A stretch of 64,000 nt of DNA from Alphaproteobacteria bacterium (lineage in GTDB: Bacteria > Pseudomonadota > Alphaproteobacteria > UBA6615), in the NCBI GenBank assembly GCA_022449545.1, contig JAKUPN010000001.1, positions 62,001 to 126,000 on the forward strand. The letters run 5' to 3'. Each line of letters starts with the position of its first letter. The first letter of the stretch is position 1. Positions 1-9,465 of the stretch are shown here, piece after piece. The translations under genes and the position numbers were made by a program. Below the pieces are notes generated by a model that did no database searches, was not told the origin of the DNA, and worked only from the letters and a program-made list of their open reading frames with translations.

Positions 1-107
1 ATGTCAGAGATCTTACAGGAGTTACATTTAACCCAATAAATGGTCTGTGGGATGCGAACTCTAACGATTTAGAAGTAAACTATATGGGATACGGAAAAAA
101 AATTTAA
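1..107 (+). CDS. 3' end of an unidentified protein (partial)
   Basis: A reading frame is open from the window edge and ends at a TAA at 105-107. It gives about 34 residues ending in MGYGKKI. It is too short to assign to a family. Reading direction converges on the DUF1178 gene on the other strand, 27 bp away. It could be the tail of a real upstream gene or chance; the preceding sequence would decide. Confidence 0.4.
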   Translation, partial: VRDLTGVTFNPINGLWDANSNDLEVNYMGYGKKI

Positions 108-134
108 CACTTAATTTAAGTTAACTTACAATAT

Positions 135-551
135 TTAACTATTAGGACGTTTAATCCAAGGTAACCTTCCAACCGGCACACCCTCTTCAACTAAGTCTTC
201 TGCTTCCTCGTCAGAGGCATTACCATAAATATCTCTGGCTTCGCTTTCTCCATAGTATATTTTACGAGCCTCTTCCGGAAATTGATCGCCCACATCATCA
301 AAGTTCTTTTCAACATGATCCCTAACTTCTGAAAGAAGCTTACGAAATTTTGTAGAATTGACTTTGGGTTCGGATTTATTGACACTTTTTGAGGAAATAG
401 CTGGTGCCATTATAGACTTTGACACAGAGGTATCACCACAATCAGGACAAGAAATCTGTTTTTTCTTTACCTGCTCTTCAAAACTATCAGAGTTCGGGAA
501 CCAACCACCGAACTCATGTCCCCTAGAACAGATCATGTTAAAGCTAATCAT
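135..551 (-). CDS. DUF1178 family protein
   Basis: Small cytoplasmic protein of unknown biochemical function that is widespread in Alpha- and Betaproteobacteria. The N-terminus reads MISFNMICSRGHEFGGWF, followed by a CPDCG pair. This gives the family's zinc-ribbon-like C-x3-H ... C-x2-C layout and the typical SKSIMAP segment just after it. The rest is acidic and low in motifs. The track begins at an in-frame ATG at 560 (MYEMISF); I prefer the ATG at 551 because family members start MI and neither start has a good ribosome binding site. In related genomes this gene lies close to grxC and a nitrilase gene; here the nitrilase is not between them. Confidence 0.88.
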   Translation of the reverse strand: MISFNMICSRGHEFGGWFPNSDSFEEQVKKKQISCPDCGDTSVSKSIMAPAISSKSVNKSEPKVNSTKFRKLLSEVRDHVEKNFDDVGDQFPEEARKIYYGESEARDIYGNASDEEAEDLVEEGVPVGRLPWIKRPNS

Positions 552-649
552 TTCATACAATAATTGTTTAATCGGTTTGTTATGTGCTTACATTTTCCAA
601 CCATTTAAATAAAATGGATTATTAACATGAATACAAGAACTACTATTTT

Positions 650-1228
650 ATGATTAAATCAAGTGAAAATATTAAGTTTCATGACAAACCGTCATCCTGG
701 GTAATTAGATTCGCACCCCTTATCACCGGAGAAGTTCTTGATGTGGCTTGTGGCAAAGGAAGACATACTCGATTCTTTTTATCCAAAGGAAACTCTGTTA
801 CTGCCGTAGATAAAGATTTATCGGGACTAAACGATATAGAATCCTGTAGTCGATTAAAACTTATAAAAATAGATCTTGAAAAAAAAACCAATAAAGGTAA
901 AAACCCTTTGCCAATTAGGCCGGTCGGCAGTGTCGTAGTAACCAACTATTTGTGGCGACCACTTCTACCTCACATTGTTAGCTCTGTAGCAAAAGGCCAT
1001 TTTCTTATTTATGAAACGTTCGCAACAGGTAACGAAGTTTTCGGAAAACCTAAAAACCCTGATTACCTACTTAACCCTCGAGAACTAATAGAAGCTGTAC
1101 AAGATGAATTATTCATAGTGGCATATGAAAACTTATTTTCTCAAGAGCCAAGGCCATCCGTTTTGCAAAGGATCTGCGCAGTTAGAACAAGGAATAATTT
1201 GAAACCTGAGGTGCAATTAATTTATTGA
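650..1228 (+). CDS. class I SAM-dependent methyltransferase (TehB-like)
   Basis: 192 residues with a class I Rossmann methyltransferase core. Motif I is LDVACGKGRHTRFF at about residues 30-43, and an acidic AVDKD at the end of strand 2 would bind the SAM ribose. The later NYLWRPLLP segment is the typical post-motif of short TehB-like methyltransferases found beside grxC in Alphaproteobacteria. The substrate is unknown. The last 12 bases overlap the convergent grxC stop region, so the two transcripts meet tail to tail. Confidence 0.78.
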   Translation: MIKSSENIKFHDKPSSWVIRFAPLITGEVLDVACGKGRHTRFFLSKGNSVTAVDKDLSGLNDIESCSRLKLIKIDLEKKTNKGKNPLPIRPVGSVVVTNYLWRPLLPHIVSSVAKGHFLIYETFATGNEVFGKPKNPDYLLNPRELIEAVQDELFIVAYENLFSQEPRPSVLQRICAVRTRNNLKPEVQLIY

Positions 1229-1477
1229 TAGTTTTAAATCAAGCTTTCCTTCTTGTTCCAAAGCATACAAATCATCACACCCTCCGATATGTTCTCCATT
1301 AATAAAAATTTGTGGAACAGAGCGCCGTCCACCTGAACGATCAATCATCTGAACCCTTGCTTCTTGATCGGAAGAGACATCTTTTTCGATAAATTCAATG
1401 CCTTTCGAATCCAACAAACGCTTAGCTGCAGTACAGAAACCACACATAATGGTAGTATATATCTCAACGTTCGCCAT
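1217..1477 (-). CDS. grxC: glutaredoxin 3
   Basis: 86 residues with a complete glutaredoxin fold. The redox site is CGFC at residues 12-15, the cis-proline segment is VPQIFING, and the glutathione-binding GGCDDL follows. It reduces protein disulfides and glutathione mixed disulfides in the cytoplasm. The active site is unusual: classical GrxC has CPYC, and monothiol Grx has CGFS, so CGFC has features of both while keeping both cysteines. It overlaps the convergent methyltransferase gene by 12 bp. Confidence 0.93.
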   Translation of the reverse strand: MANVEIYTTIMCGFCTAAKRLLDSKGIEFIEKDVSSDQEARVQMIDRSGGRRSVPQIFINGEHIGGCDDLYALEQEGKLDLKLSIN

Positions 1478-1624
1478 TTTGAAAAATACTCCGTAACTTT
1501 AATTTAATTTATATACTATAGTAGATGTACAAACAAATCACTGAGGATCTATCTACATACTATTTTATAATATTTCTAAGAATAAATTTACAAAGATAAT
1601 ATAATTAAACAAAACCGAAACAGA

Positions 1625-2542
1625 ATGGTTGATAAAATTAATATATTTGATCGTCACCTATTGTTAAAACGTCGTGAAAAGGCATCAGTAACTTTTCATG
1701 ATCACGATTTTTTATTCAAAGAAGTGGCCACCAGACTTGTCGATCGGGTGAAAGATATTAATCGTAAATTTCCTCTTGCCCTTGATTTGGGATGTCGAAA
1801 TGGCCTTTTAAGTAATACTTTTAGTGAACTAGCCCCAAAAAAAATTGGGACATTAGTTCAGGCAGACCTTTCTCCGGGCATGGTTACTAGTGCTATGTTA
1901 AACACTGGTTTATGTTCGCTCGTGATTGACGAAGAACGTTTACCAATGGGCGAAGGATGTCTCGATCTCATATTAAGTTGTCTTAATCTACATCATGTAA
2001 ATGACCTGCCCGGGACATTAATTCAAATTTGCCAAGCCCTAAAACCTGATGGAGTTTTTATAGGAGCAATTTTTGGCGACCAAACTTTACAAGAACTGAA
2101 ACAATCTTGGTTGCAAGCTGAATCAGAAATAGACGGCGGAGCAAGCTTCAGGATTTCACCTTTCGTAGACTTGCAAAATGCTGCTGGCCTAATGCAGCGG
2201 GCTGGGTTTGCTTTACCTGTCGCAGATATTGATACTATAAACGTAACTTATGATCATCCTCTTAGTCTTATGCATGATCTAAAGGGAATGGGTGAAACAA
2301 ATATTCTAATAGATCGAAAACGCATACCAACTAAACGCGAAACATTACTTTCTGCTGTAAAAACTTATATCACTCAATATTCCGACAATCATGGACGCAT
2401 CTCAGCTACTTTTGAAATTATTTACCTGATTGGCTGGGCTCCTGCAAAAAATCAACAAAAGGCATTAAAACCGGGAACCGCAGCTTTAAGACTGGCTGAT
2501 GCTCTTGAAACAAAAGAAATTTCAGTGGAAGAAAAAGTGTAA
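1625..2542 (+). CDS. NDUFAF5/BioC-like methyltransferase-fold protein
   Basis: 305 residues. Motif I is ALDLGCRNGLLS at about residues 52-63. The N-terminal IFDRHLLLKRREKA matches the basic FDRxLxRxRRxRA signature of the alphaproteobacterial/mitochondrial NDUFAF5 group. In mitochondria NDUFAF5 hydroxylates an arginine of complex I subunit NDUFS7 during assembly; the bacterial orthologs are often mislabelled BioC. The middle carries the usual SCLNLHHVNDLPG motif. A complex I assembly role is inferred from the family; no nuo genes lie in this window. It is transcribed alone toward the membrane protein gene 40 bp downstream. Confidence 0.8.
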   Translation: MVDKINIFDRHLLLKRREKASVTFHDHDFLFKEVATRLVDRVKDINRKFPLALDLGCRNGLLSNTFSELAPKKIGTLVQADLSPGMVTSAMLNTGLCSLVIDEERLPMGEGCLDLILSCLNLHHVNDLPGTLIQICQALKPDGVFIGAIFGDQTLQELKQSWLQAESEIDGGASFRISPFVDLQNAAGLMQRAGFALPVADIDTINVTYDHPLSLMHDLKGMGETNILIDRKRIPTKRETLLSAVKTYITQYSDNHGRISATFEIIYLIGWAPAKNQQKALKPGTAALRLADALETKEISVEEKV

Positions 2543-2582
2543 TTTTTGTAAACCTAAATAACGTGATTGAGATAATTAAGAC

Positions 2583-3356
2583 ATGAAGCTAAAAATAATT
2601 GAAATAATAAGTTTTGCTTTTAAAGACATATGGGAAAACCGTCGAGATTTTAGCTCATTGGCATTTATACCCGTGCTTATGGTTTCAATTGTTGGCACGC
2701 TCGTAGCAGCATTAGTGGGAGACCCGAAGGTTCTACTAGAAGACACAAGGTCGGTTCCAACTGATTTGCTAACTAAATTAGTTCTTGGCACTATAATTAA
2801 CTGGATATTTGGACTTATTTTCTACACTTTGTTTGCAGTAACCTGGTTTAGGCGTACTTTGGTAGGACCTGAAAACATTACTATTGCTGGTGCTATAAGC
2901 TGGAAGAAAAGACATTGGAAGTTTTTTAGCCGATTAATATTAATAATTGTAAACCTATTTGGGCTTTTCTTGATCTTATCTTTTTTGTTCATGATGATAC
3001 TTCCAATTTCACCAGTTTTGATAATTTTGATTCTCTTGATAGGGCTTACCTATGGAAGATTATGCCTTGTCCTTCCTGCAGAAGCAGAAGATAGAAAGAT
3101 AAGCTTTAAAGATTCTATACAACTGACAAATGGAAACACATTGCCTTTGTTAATTGGCGCCGTGGCCTTGCCTTTCTCTGTAATGCTGTTCGGTAGCGTA
3201 ATTATTTTAAGTATAGCATCGGGATTGACTAGTGCGATAGGATCGTCAGTAACAGCGCAGTTTTTGCTGCTGTTTACTGTCCAATCTATTAACTACATAG
3301 GTTTTGCAATCAGCATCACTACACTAGCCATAATCTATCGACAATTAATCAACTAA
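2583..3356 (+). CDS. polytopic inner-membrane protein of unknown function
   Basis: 257 residues with about six hydrophobic helices, near residues 24-44, 68-90, 115-145 (possibly two), 188-215 and 225-252. No enzymatic motif is visible. A basic amphipathic stretch (SWKKRHWKFFSRL) follows the second helix, so this part is probably cytoplasmic. The layout resembles conserved alphaproteobacterial membrane proteins annotated only as hypothetical. It lies downstream of the NDUFAF5-like gene and converges on mutT. I do not assign a function. Confidence 0.75.
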   Translation: MKLKIIEIISFAFKDIWENRRDFSSLAFIPVLMVSIVGTLVAALVGDPKVLLEDTRSVPTDLLTKLVLGTIINWIFGLIFYTLFAVTWFRRTLVGPENITIAGAISWKKRHWKFFSRLILIIVNLFGLFLILSFLFMMILPISPVLIILILLIGLTYGRLCLVLPAEAEDRKISFKDSIQLTNGNTLPLLIGAVALPFSVMLFGSVIILSIASGLTSAIGSSVTAQFLLLFTVQSINYIGFAISITTLAIIYRQLIN

Positions 3357-3371
3357 GGAATTAAATAGTTT

Positions 3372-3779
3372 TCAGAGAAGGTCCCTTAAAATCGGTATTA
3401 GAGGCTTATCTGCTGGAGGCATTGGGTATGATGACAATTCTGTAAGAGTTACCCAAGCAATTCTCTGCCCCTCTTTGGGTTGAGGGATTCCTTCCCACAC
3501 ACGGCAGACAAAAACAGGCATGAGGAGGTGAAAATCATCATAACTATGACTAGCAAATCCTATCGGAGCCAAGCAGCTTTCTTTAGTATCAATGCCTAAT
3601 TCTTCACTTAATTCACGAATAAGGGCCTGTTCCGGTGTCTCATTTTCCTGTAATTTTCCGCCTGGAAACTCCCACAATCCAGACATAGACTTCCCTACTG
3701 GTCTCTGCGAAATCAAAACCCTATTATCTGCGTCTATTAATGCGACTGCACTAACCAATAAAAGGGAGAGATCACACAT
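3372..3779 (-). CDS. mutT: MutT-type 8-oxo-dGTP diphosphatase (Nudix)
   Basis: Hydrolyses oxidised dGTP to keep 8-oxoguanine out of DNA. The Nudix box is complete: GGKLQENETPEQALIRELSE followed by ELGI, with the G-x5-E-x7-RE-x2-EE-x-G pattern. The track starts at 3806 (MLTIGANAV), overlapping argJ by 20 bp. I choose the ATG at 3779 because the sequence AGGAG lies 11 bases upstream, inside the last codons of argJ, and the product then starts MCDLSLLLVSAVALID as Nudix enzymes do. Translation is therefore probably coupled to argJ. Confidence 0.9.
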   Translation of the reverse strand: MCDLSLLLVSAVALIDADNRVLISQRPVGKSMSGLWEFPGGKLQENETPEQALIRELSEELGIDTKESCLAPIGFASHSYDDFHLLMPVFVCRVWEGIPQPKEGQRIAWVTLTELSSYPMPPADKPLIPILRDLL

Positions 3780-3786
3780 TACTGCG

Positions 3787-5034
3787 TTAGCTCCTATAGT
3801 CAGCATTAATACTAATATATTTGTGAGTTAAGTCGCAGGTCCACACTGTAGCCTTTGAACGACCCACGCCAACATCTAGACTAATCTCAATATTTTTATT
3901 CTTCATATAAGAAGCGACGATAGCTTCGTTATAATCTATCGAACGCTCCCCTTTATGAGTTATTGGAATACCACCAATATTTATGGAAAGCTTGTCACGA
4001 TCTGCCTTTTCACCAGCTTTCCCAACTGCCATTATAATTCGACCCCAGTTAGGGTCCTCGCCAGCGACAGCTGTTTTAACTAGAGGAGAATTGGCAACCG
4101 ATAAGCCTATATTACGAGCAGCTCTTTTAGACTCAGCTCCAGAAACATTAAGAGTTATAAGTTTTCGAGCCCCTTCACCATCACTGACTATCTGTTTAGC
4201 CAAATTAATACAAACTGATTCTAATGCGTTATAAAACTCTTTTAAATCTGGATCGTTCGATTTAAGAATTCTTTTTTGCCTAGCATTCTTCCCAGTTGCA
4301 CATAGAAACAATGTATCCGAAGTAGAGGTATCACCATCTACAGTAATAGAATTGAAAGAAGAGTCAGCCGCACGACGTAATAGTCTCTGCAAAACTTGAG
4401 CAGGCAGTCGCGCGTTAGTAAAAATAAATCCAAGCATGGTCGACATATCAGGAGCAATCATACCAGACCCTTTGGCGAATCCTGAAATTACCACTTCAGA
4501 ACTTCCTATTTTTGTCTTTACTGATGCCGCTTTGGCGAAGGTATCTGTGGTCATTATAGCCTCTGAAGCCGACTTCCAAGAAGTTGGACTTAGGCGAGTT
4601 ACAACTTTAGATAACTTTTCGGCTATTTGATCTTCCAACAAAGGTTCACCAATCACTCCTGTTGAAGCAATATAGACTTCATTTGGATTACAATTAAACA
4701 ATTTACTCGCTCTGGAAACTGTACTGGTCACTACTTTATTTCCGGAGGCTCCAGTAAAGGCGTTTGCATTTCCTGAATTTACAATTATGGCCCTCGCTCT
4801 GCCTTCAGGCAGGATAGTTCTACACCAATCGACTGGAGCTGAAGGACATCGTGAGTTTGTCATTACTCCAGCTATTTTTGTTCCTTTCACTAGCTCTGCA
4901 ATCATTAAATCCTTATCTCCACTAGACTTGAGGCCTACCGCTTGACCACATAATCTAAGACCGGGTACAGGTTTGATATTAGGAAATTTCTTGGGAGCTA
5001 ATGGCGAAATTTCTATAGTAGTAGGGTTTGCCAT
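3787..5034 (-). CDS. argJ: bifunctional ornithine acetyltransferase / N-acetylglutamate synthase
   Basis: 415 residues, normal for ArgJ. It transfers the acetyl group from N-acetylornithine to glutamate in the cyclic arginine pathway. Recognisable blocks are NSGNANAFTG (about 86-95), STGVIGEPL, KGSGMIAPDMSTML and TVDGDTSTSDT. ArgJ is made as one chain and cuts itself before the threonine of the (A)TML motif to give two subunits. Here the residue before that Thr199 is Ser where most relatives have Ala. mutT follows on the same strand, as in many Alphaproteobacteria. Confidence 0.95.
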   Translation of the reverse strand: MANPTTIEISPLAPKKFPNIKPVPGLRLCGQAVGLKSSGDKDLMIAELVKGTKIAGVMTNSRCPSAPVDWCRTILPEGRARAIIVNSGNANAFTGASGNKVVTSTVSRASKLFNCNPNEVYIASTGVIGEPLLEDQIAEKLSKVVTRLSPTSWKSASEAIMTTDTFAKAASVKTKIGSSEVVISGFAKGSGMIAPDMSTMLGFIFTNARLPAQVLQRLLRRAADSSFNSITVDGDTSTSDTLFLCATGKNARQKRILKSNDPDLKEFYNALESVCINLAKQIVSDGEGARKLITLNVSGAESKRAARNIGLSVANSPLVKTAVAGEDPNWGRIIMAVGKAGEKADRDKLSINIGGIPITHKGERSIDYNEAIVASYMKNKNIEISLDVGVGRSKATVWTCDLTHKYISINADYRS

Positions 5035-5132
5035 AATTACTGATTTCTAAATATGAATTTAATATTTATCACATTAATTTTTTTCATCATTAAACATTCT
5101 TAAGTTAAATAGTTTGTTAAGCGAATTAGATT

Positions 5133-5199
5133 ATTCTAAATGTCATGTTATTCTATTTATTCTGATTGGATACCAATCCTAGTCTATTTCATTTAGAAT
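5133..5199. repeat. nested inverted repeat in the argJ-secA gap
   Basis: The outer arms ATTCTAAAT (5133-5141) and ATTTAGAAT (5191-5199) are perfectly complementary over 9 bp. Inside them GATTGG (5164-5169) and CCAATC (5173-5178) form a second perfect 6-bp hairpin with a 3-base loop. No T-run follows either side, so a terminator is unlikely. It could be an operator, a cruciform or part of an argJ leader RNA. Confidence 0.45.
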
Positions 5200-5455
5200 C
5201 AACAAAATTAAGACAATGTAAAAAATGTACAACCGAAATGGACAGGTAATAATTTATTTTGATAATTATATATCTTAATTCTTAATTTTGCACTTTTTAA
5301 TCAAAAGCTATATTCGTATATATTTATGATTCATTAATATATAAAAGATGCACAGATGAAAGACTACTCAATGTAATATGAACGAAATGAAAAACTAGAA
5401 GTACAGTGATAATAAACTGAATAATTTGATAAATTGTATTATAGATGCATAAATA

Positions 5456-5484
5456 TTGACAGTTACACATAAGGTACTTAGACA
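5456..5484 (+). promoter_or_regulatory. candidate secA promoter
   Basis: A perfect TTGACA -35 box is at 5456-5461. A 17-base spacer leads to TAGACA at 5479-5484, a poor -10 box. It would give a leader of roughly 115 bases before secA. The evidence is only the -35 match and spacing. Confidence 0.25.
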
Positions 5485-5605
5485 GACATTTAGTATCTTT
5501 TAATTGCCTACATGACCCTTTAATGACTCTGAGTTTGTCCACCAAGGCGTTCCTAAAATCTGAATTTATTTACTATTAAATATTACAAGGAAACAAAACG
5601 TTAAG

Positions 5606-8344
5606 ATGGTAGTAAATCTCGTTAAGCAATTTGTTGGTTCTGCGAATGATCGTTATCTAAAAAGGTTAACGAAAGATGTCAAAGAAATTAATGCACTTGA
5701 ACCTTCAATTGAGATCCTTAGTGACGAAGAGTTAAAGGCCAGAACAGAATCATTTCGGCAACAAATCACTGATGGATCGACACTAGATAGTATTCTAATC
5801 GAGGCATTTGCAACAGTTCGAGAGGCAGCAAAGCGCACACTTGGACAGCGTCACTTTGATGCCCAATTATTGGGCGGAATAGTATTACACAATGGCATGA
5901 TTTCTGAAATGAAAACTGGAGAAGGAAAAACTCTTGTAGCAACTTTAGCGGTCTATTTAAATGCGCTAGAAGGAAAAGGTGTCCATGTAGTAACTGTAAA
6001 TGACTACCTAGCTCAACGCGATGCCGAGTGGATGGGCCAAGTATATAAATTTCTGGGATTAAAAGTCGGGTGTATTTTTCATGGCCTCTCGGATGAAGAG
6101 CGGAGAGAAGCTTATGCAGCTGACGTAACCTACGCAACAAACAATGAACTCGGATTTGATTACCTTCGGGATAACATGAAATTTCATCTTGAGGAGATGG
6201 TTCAAAGGGATTTTAATTTTGCTATTGTAGATGAGGTTGACTCTATTCTCATAGATGAAGCTCGTACTCCACTTATAATTTCTGGCCCAATTGAAGACTC
6301 ATCTGAAACTTACAGACAGGTCGACGTTATAATTCCTAATTTAAATGCATCCGATTATGAAATAGACGAAAAATCACGTTCTGTAACTATGACTGACGAA
6401 GGTGTAGAACACGCAGAAGAGCTACTTAGGGAAGTAAAACTACTCGAGCCAGATGCAAGTCTTTACGATATGACAAGTGTAAGTGTGCTCCACCACGTGA
6501 ATCAGGCACTTCGTGCACACAAATTATTTAGTCGTGATACCGATTACATAGTCAAACAAGACCGGGTTATAATCATTGATGAATTTACTGGCCGCATGAT
6601 GGAGGGGCGACGTTACTCTGATGGTTTGCATCAAGCATTGGAAGCAAAAGAAAATGTTTCTGTTCAAGATGAAAATCAAACATTAGCGTCCATCACGTTT
6701 CAAAATTATTTTCGTATTTATCCTAAACTCAGTGGAATGACTGGTACGGCCATGACAGAAGCTGGTGAATTTTCTGAAATTTATAACTTAGATGTAATAG
6801 AAATTCCTACCAATAAACCTATGATTCGAAACGATAATAATGATGAAGTGTATAGAACACTGAATGAAAAATATGATGCGATCGTAAATCACATAGTCGA
6901 GTGTTATAAAAAAAAGCAACCAGTATTAGTGGGAACTGTATCTATAGAAAAATCAGAACAAATAGCGAAATTATTGAAAGAAAAAAATATTCCTCATCAC
7001 GTTCTTAATGCCCGATACCATGACCAAGAGGCCGCTATCATTGCGAGAGCTGGAGAGCCAGGAGCGGTAACCATCGCTACGAACATGGCAGGGCGTGGAA
7101 CGGACATACAGCTGGGTGGAAATATAGATGTCAGAATTCATGAAGAACTAAAAGAAATTAAAGACCAAGATGAATATGAACAAAAAAGTAACTTAATCCG
7201 TGAAGAAGTGTCGACTAAACGAGATTTAGTTTTAGGAGCAGGGGGACTCCAAATTATCGGTACCGAGCGCCATGAAAGCCGCAGGATTGATAATCAATTG
7301 AGAGGCCGTTCCGGCAGACAAGGAGATCCTGGTCGCTCCCATTTCTTTTTATCTTTAGAAGACGACTTAATGCGTATATTCGGCTCGGAACGAATGGATT
7401 CGATGTTAATAAAATTAGGACTAGAAGAAGGTGAGGCTATCGTACACTCATGGATCGACAAAGCCCTTGAGAAAGCACAACAGAAAGTAGAAGGTCGTAA
7501 CTTCGAAATTCGAAAACAGCTGTTACAATACGATGATGTGATGAATGATCAACGCAAAGTTATCTATGAACAACGAAAAGATCTAATGAAAAGCAATGAT
7601 GTTTCTGAAACCATCGAATCTATGAGAGAAGAAACTCTAGAAAATTTGGTAGCACTATGCATTCCAGAAAAGGCTTTTTCAGAACAATGGGACACCAATT
7701 TTCTTCAGGAAGAATCTTCAAAACTCTTCGACATAGACGCCCCAGTTTCTGAATGGGCTAAAGAGGAGGGAATAGCCGATCAAGAAATTCTTGAAAGGCT
7801 ACGAAAATTATTAATAGAAAAAACAGCCGCAAAAACTGCTCAGTTCGGTCCTGACTTGATGCGTATGGCTGAAAAAAACTTACTATTACAATTGCTGGAT
7901 CAATATTGGAAAGACCATTTACTGCGATTAGACCATCTCAGACAGGGTATAGGTTTGAGAGCATTCGGTCAAAAAAATCCACTTAACGAGTATAAAAGAG
8001 AAGCCTTCGATATGTTTGAGGATATGTTAGAACGTCTTCGAGAAGGTATTACTTCACTGCTAAGTCATATTGAACTACAAACAGATAACCTTGAAACAGT
8101 TCCTAACTCTCAGGGAAGCCAAGTAACCGAAGAAACCCATCTGGCATTTAATCAATTTTCTGAATCTGAACAGCTCCCCGAAAGAGATGACGAACCGAGC
8201 CTAAAAAAGCAACCTATGCGTTATGCACGAGGCAATCAAATAAACCCAAACAATCAAGAAACATGGGGTAAGGTGCCAAGAAACGCTCCCTGTCCCTGTG
8301 GTTCTGGAAGTAAATATAAGCATTGCCATGGAAAACTAAAATAA
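5606..8344 (+). CDS. secA: preprotein translocase ATPase SecA
   Basis: 912 residues, full length. SecA is the peripheral ATPase that drives unfolded preproteins through SecYEG. The Walker A motif MKTGEGKT is at 102-109. The DEAD-like Walker B segment is [18 protein letters not shown], and nucleotide-binding domain 2 has [14 protein letters not shown] and [17 protein letters not shown]. The C-terminal SEC-C zinc motif [13 protein letters not shown], which binds SecB and lipids, is present (C896, C898, C907, H908). An AAGGA box lies about 13 bases before the ATG. The gene stands alone after the long AT-rich gap. Confidence 0.98.
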   Translation: MVVNLVKQFVGSANDRYLKRLTKDVKEINALEPSIEILSDEELKARTESFRQQITDGSTLDSILIEAFATVREAAKRTLGQRHFDAQLLGGIVLHNGMISEMKTGEGKTLVATLAVYLNALEGKGVHVVTVNDYLAQRDAEWMGQVYKFLGLKVGCIFHGLSDEERREAYAADVTYATNNELGFDYLRDNMKFHLEEMVQRDFNFAIVDEVDSILIDEARTPLIISGPIEDSSETYRQVDVIIPNLNASDYEIDEKSRSVTMTDEGVEHAEELLREVKLLEPDASLYDMTSVSVLHHVNQALRAHKLFSRDTDYIVKQDRVIIIDEFTGRMMEGRRYSDGLHQALEAKENVSVQDENQTLASITFQNYFRIYPKLSGMTGTAMTEAGEFSEIYNLDVIEIPTNKPMIRNDNNDEVYRTLNEKYDAIVNHIVECYKKKQPVLVGTVSIEKSEQIAKLLKEKNIPHHVLNARYHDQEAAIIARAGEPGAVTIATNMAGRGTDIQLGGNIDVRIHEELKEIKDQDEYEQKSNLIREEVSTKRDLVLGAGGLQIIGTERHESRRIDNQLRGRSGRQGDPGRSHFFLSLEDDLMRIFGSERMDSMLIKLGLEEGEAIVHSWIDKALEKAQQKVEGRNFEIRKQLLQYDDVMNDQRKVIYEQRKDLMKSNDVSETIESMREETLENLVALCIPEKAFSEQWDTNFLQEESSKLFDIDAPVSEWAKEEGIADQEILERLRKLLIEKTAAKTAQFGPDLMRMAEKNLLLQLLDQYWKDHLLRLDHLRQGIGLRAFGQKNPLNEYKREAFDMFEDMLERLREGITSLLSHIELQTDNLETVPNSQGSQVTEETHLAFNQFSESEQLPERDDEPSLKKQPMRYARGNQINPNNQETWGKVPRNAPCPCGSGSKYKHCHGKLK

Positions 8345-8413
8345 AAGACTGAAGAAAAGTTAGTTCAATTTATAAATATTATAGGTGAGTCAGAAATTTT
8401 CAATCACAGCTAA

Positions 8414-9430
8414 ATGAGCTATAAAATGGAATTTGGTGTATTTGACCATCTTGATCTAAGGCATGGAGTCCCACTGGAAACAATTTATCAGGAAAGACTG
8501 AAACTAATCAGTCGATATGAGTTTTCAGGAATATCGACATACCATCTAGCAGAACATCATGCGACACCTTTAGGTCTTGCCCCTTCACCTGGCATATTCC
8601 TAGCTACGGTTGCGCAATGTACAAAAACACTTCGCTTCGGACCAATGGTTTATTGCTTACCTTTGTATGAACCACTTCGACTTATCGAAGAGATCTGTAT
8701 GCTTGATCAAATTAGTGGTGGCCGCTTTGAGTTTGGCATTGGCAGAGGTATTTCCCCACATGAGGTAGCATATTTCGATATAAATTTTAATAACGCAAAC
8801 GACATTTATATGGAAGCATACGAAGCTTTAATGACTGGACTAACCAAATCAAAATTGGAATATAGAGGAAATTATTTTAAGTACGATTCAGTTCCAATGA
8901 TTTTAGAAACCAAACAAAAGCCTCATCCACCAATCTGGTGTGGAATTGGAGCCCCTAAGGGGGTTAAGTGGCCAGCAGAAAATGGTTATAATATAATAAG
9001 TAACGCATCCTGCGAACCAGTTCGGGAGTCCATTGAGCGTTATAAAGAGATTTGGTTTTCTAATCACCATACAGAGAAGATTTTACCTAAAATGGGAGCG
9101 GCCAGACATATATATATAGATGAAACAGATGAAAAAGCTATCAATCGCGGGCGCAGAGCATACACCGCATGGCACAAGAATTTTATGAAATTGTGGAATT
9201 TTTTTGGAGATGATCCAAAGGTTTATCCCAAAGAGTTTGAGCAAGCACGTAAAGATGACTTGATAATTACTGGCTCCCCAGAAACCGTACGAGAAGAAAT
9301 TAGAGAACAGATTCATAAAACTAGTCTCAACTATTTCGTTTGTAGATTTGCTTTTGGCGATCTCAGTTATGAAGAATCTATGAGCTCTCTTGAACTGTTT
9401 GGAGAAGAAATATCACCACATATTAATTAA
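8414..9430 (+). CDS. LLM-class flavin-dependent oxidoreductase
   Basis: 338 residues of the bacterial luciferase-like TIM-barrel family, which uses reduced FMN to oxygenate or oxidise small organic substrates. Visible family features are the N-terminal FGVFDHLDLR strand, YHLAEHH after strand 2, and the SGGRFEFGIGRGISPHE segment that forms the flavin pocket. Substrate cannot be read from sequence. It follows secA by 69 bp and precedes a methyltransferase by 35 bp, so the last two could share a transcript. Similar enzymes are abundant in marine Alphaproteobacteria. Confidence 0.85.
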   Translation: MSYKMEFGVFDHLDLRHGVPLETIYQERLKLISRYEFSGISTYHLAEHHATPLGLAPSPGIFLATVAQCTKTLRFGPMVYCLPLYEPLRLIEEICMLDQISGGRFEFGIGRGISPHEVAYFDINFNNANDIYMEAYEALMTGLTKSKLEYRGNYFKYDSVPMILETKQKPHPPIWCGIGAPKGVKWPAENGYNIISNASCEPVRESIERYKEIWFSNHHTEKILPKMGAARHIYIDETDEKAINRGRRAYTAWHKNFMKLWNFFGDDPKVYPKEFEQARKDDLIITGSPETVREEIREQIHKTSLNYFVCRFAFGDLSYEESMSSLELFGEEISPHIN

Positions 9431-9465
9431 TTAGATAAAAAACCATAAAGGAAAAAATAAAAAAA

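Larger units (their letters stand above)
5035..5605. other. AT-rich argJ-secA intergenic region
   Basis: This 571-bp stretch separates the divergent argJ and secA starts. In many Alphaproteobacteria a parvulin-type prolyl isomerase gene sits here; I see no trace of one. It contains a nested inverted repeat (5133-5199), a weak secA promoter candidate, and a 73-codon ORF on the minus strand that I judge spurious. The final AAGGA at 5588-5592 is the ribosome binding site of secA. Otherwise I see only low-complexity A/T sequence. Confidence 0.6.

Noticed and set aside
5324-5545. 73-codon minus-strand ORF in the argJ-secA gap
   Set aside because: It is rich in Ile, Tyr, Leu and Cys as expected for translated AT-rich non-coding DNA, has no ribosome binding site and no family features.
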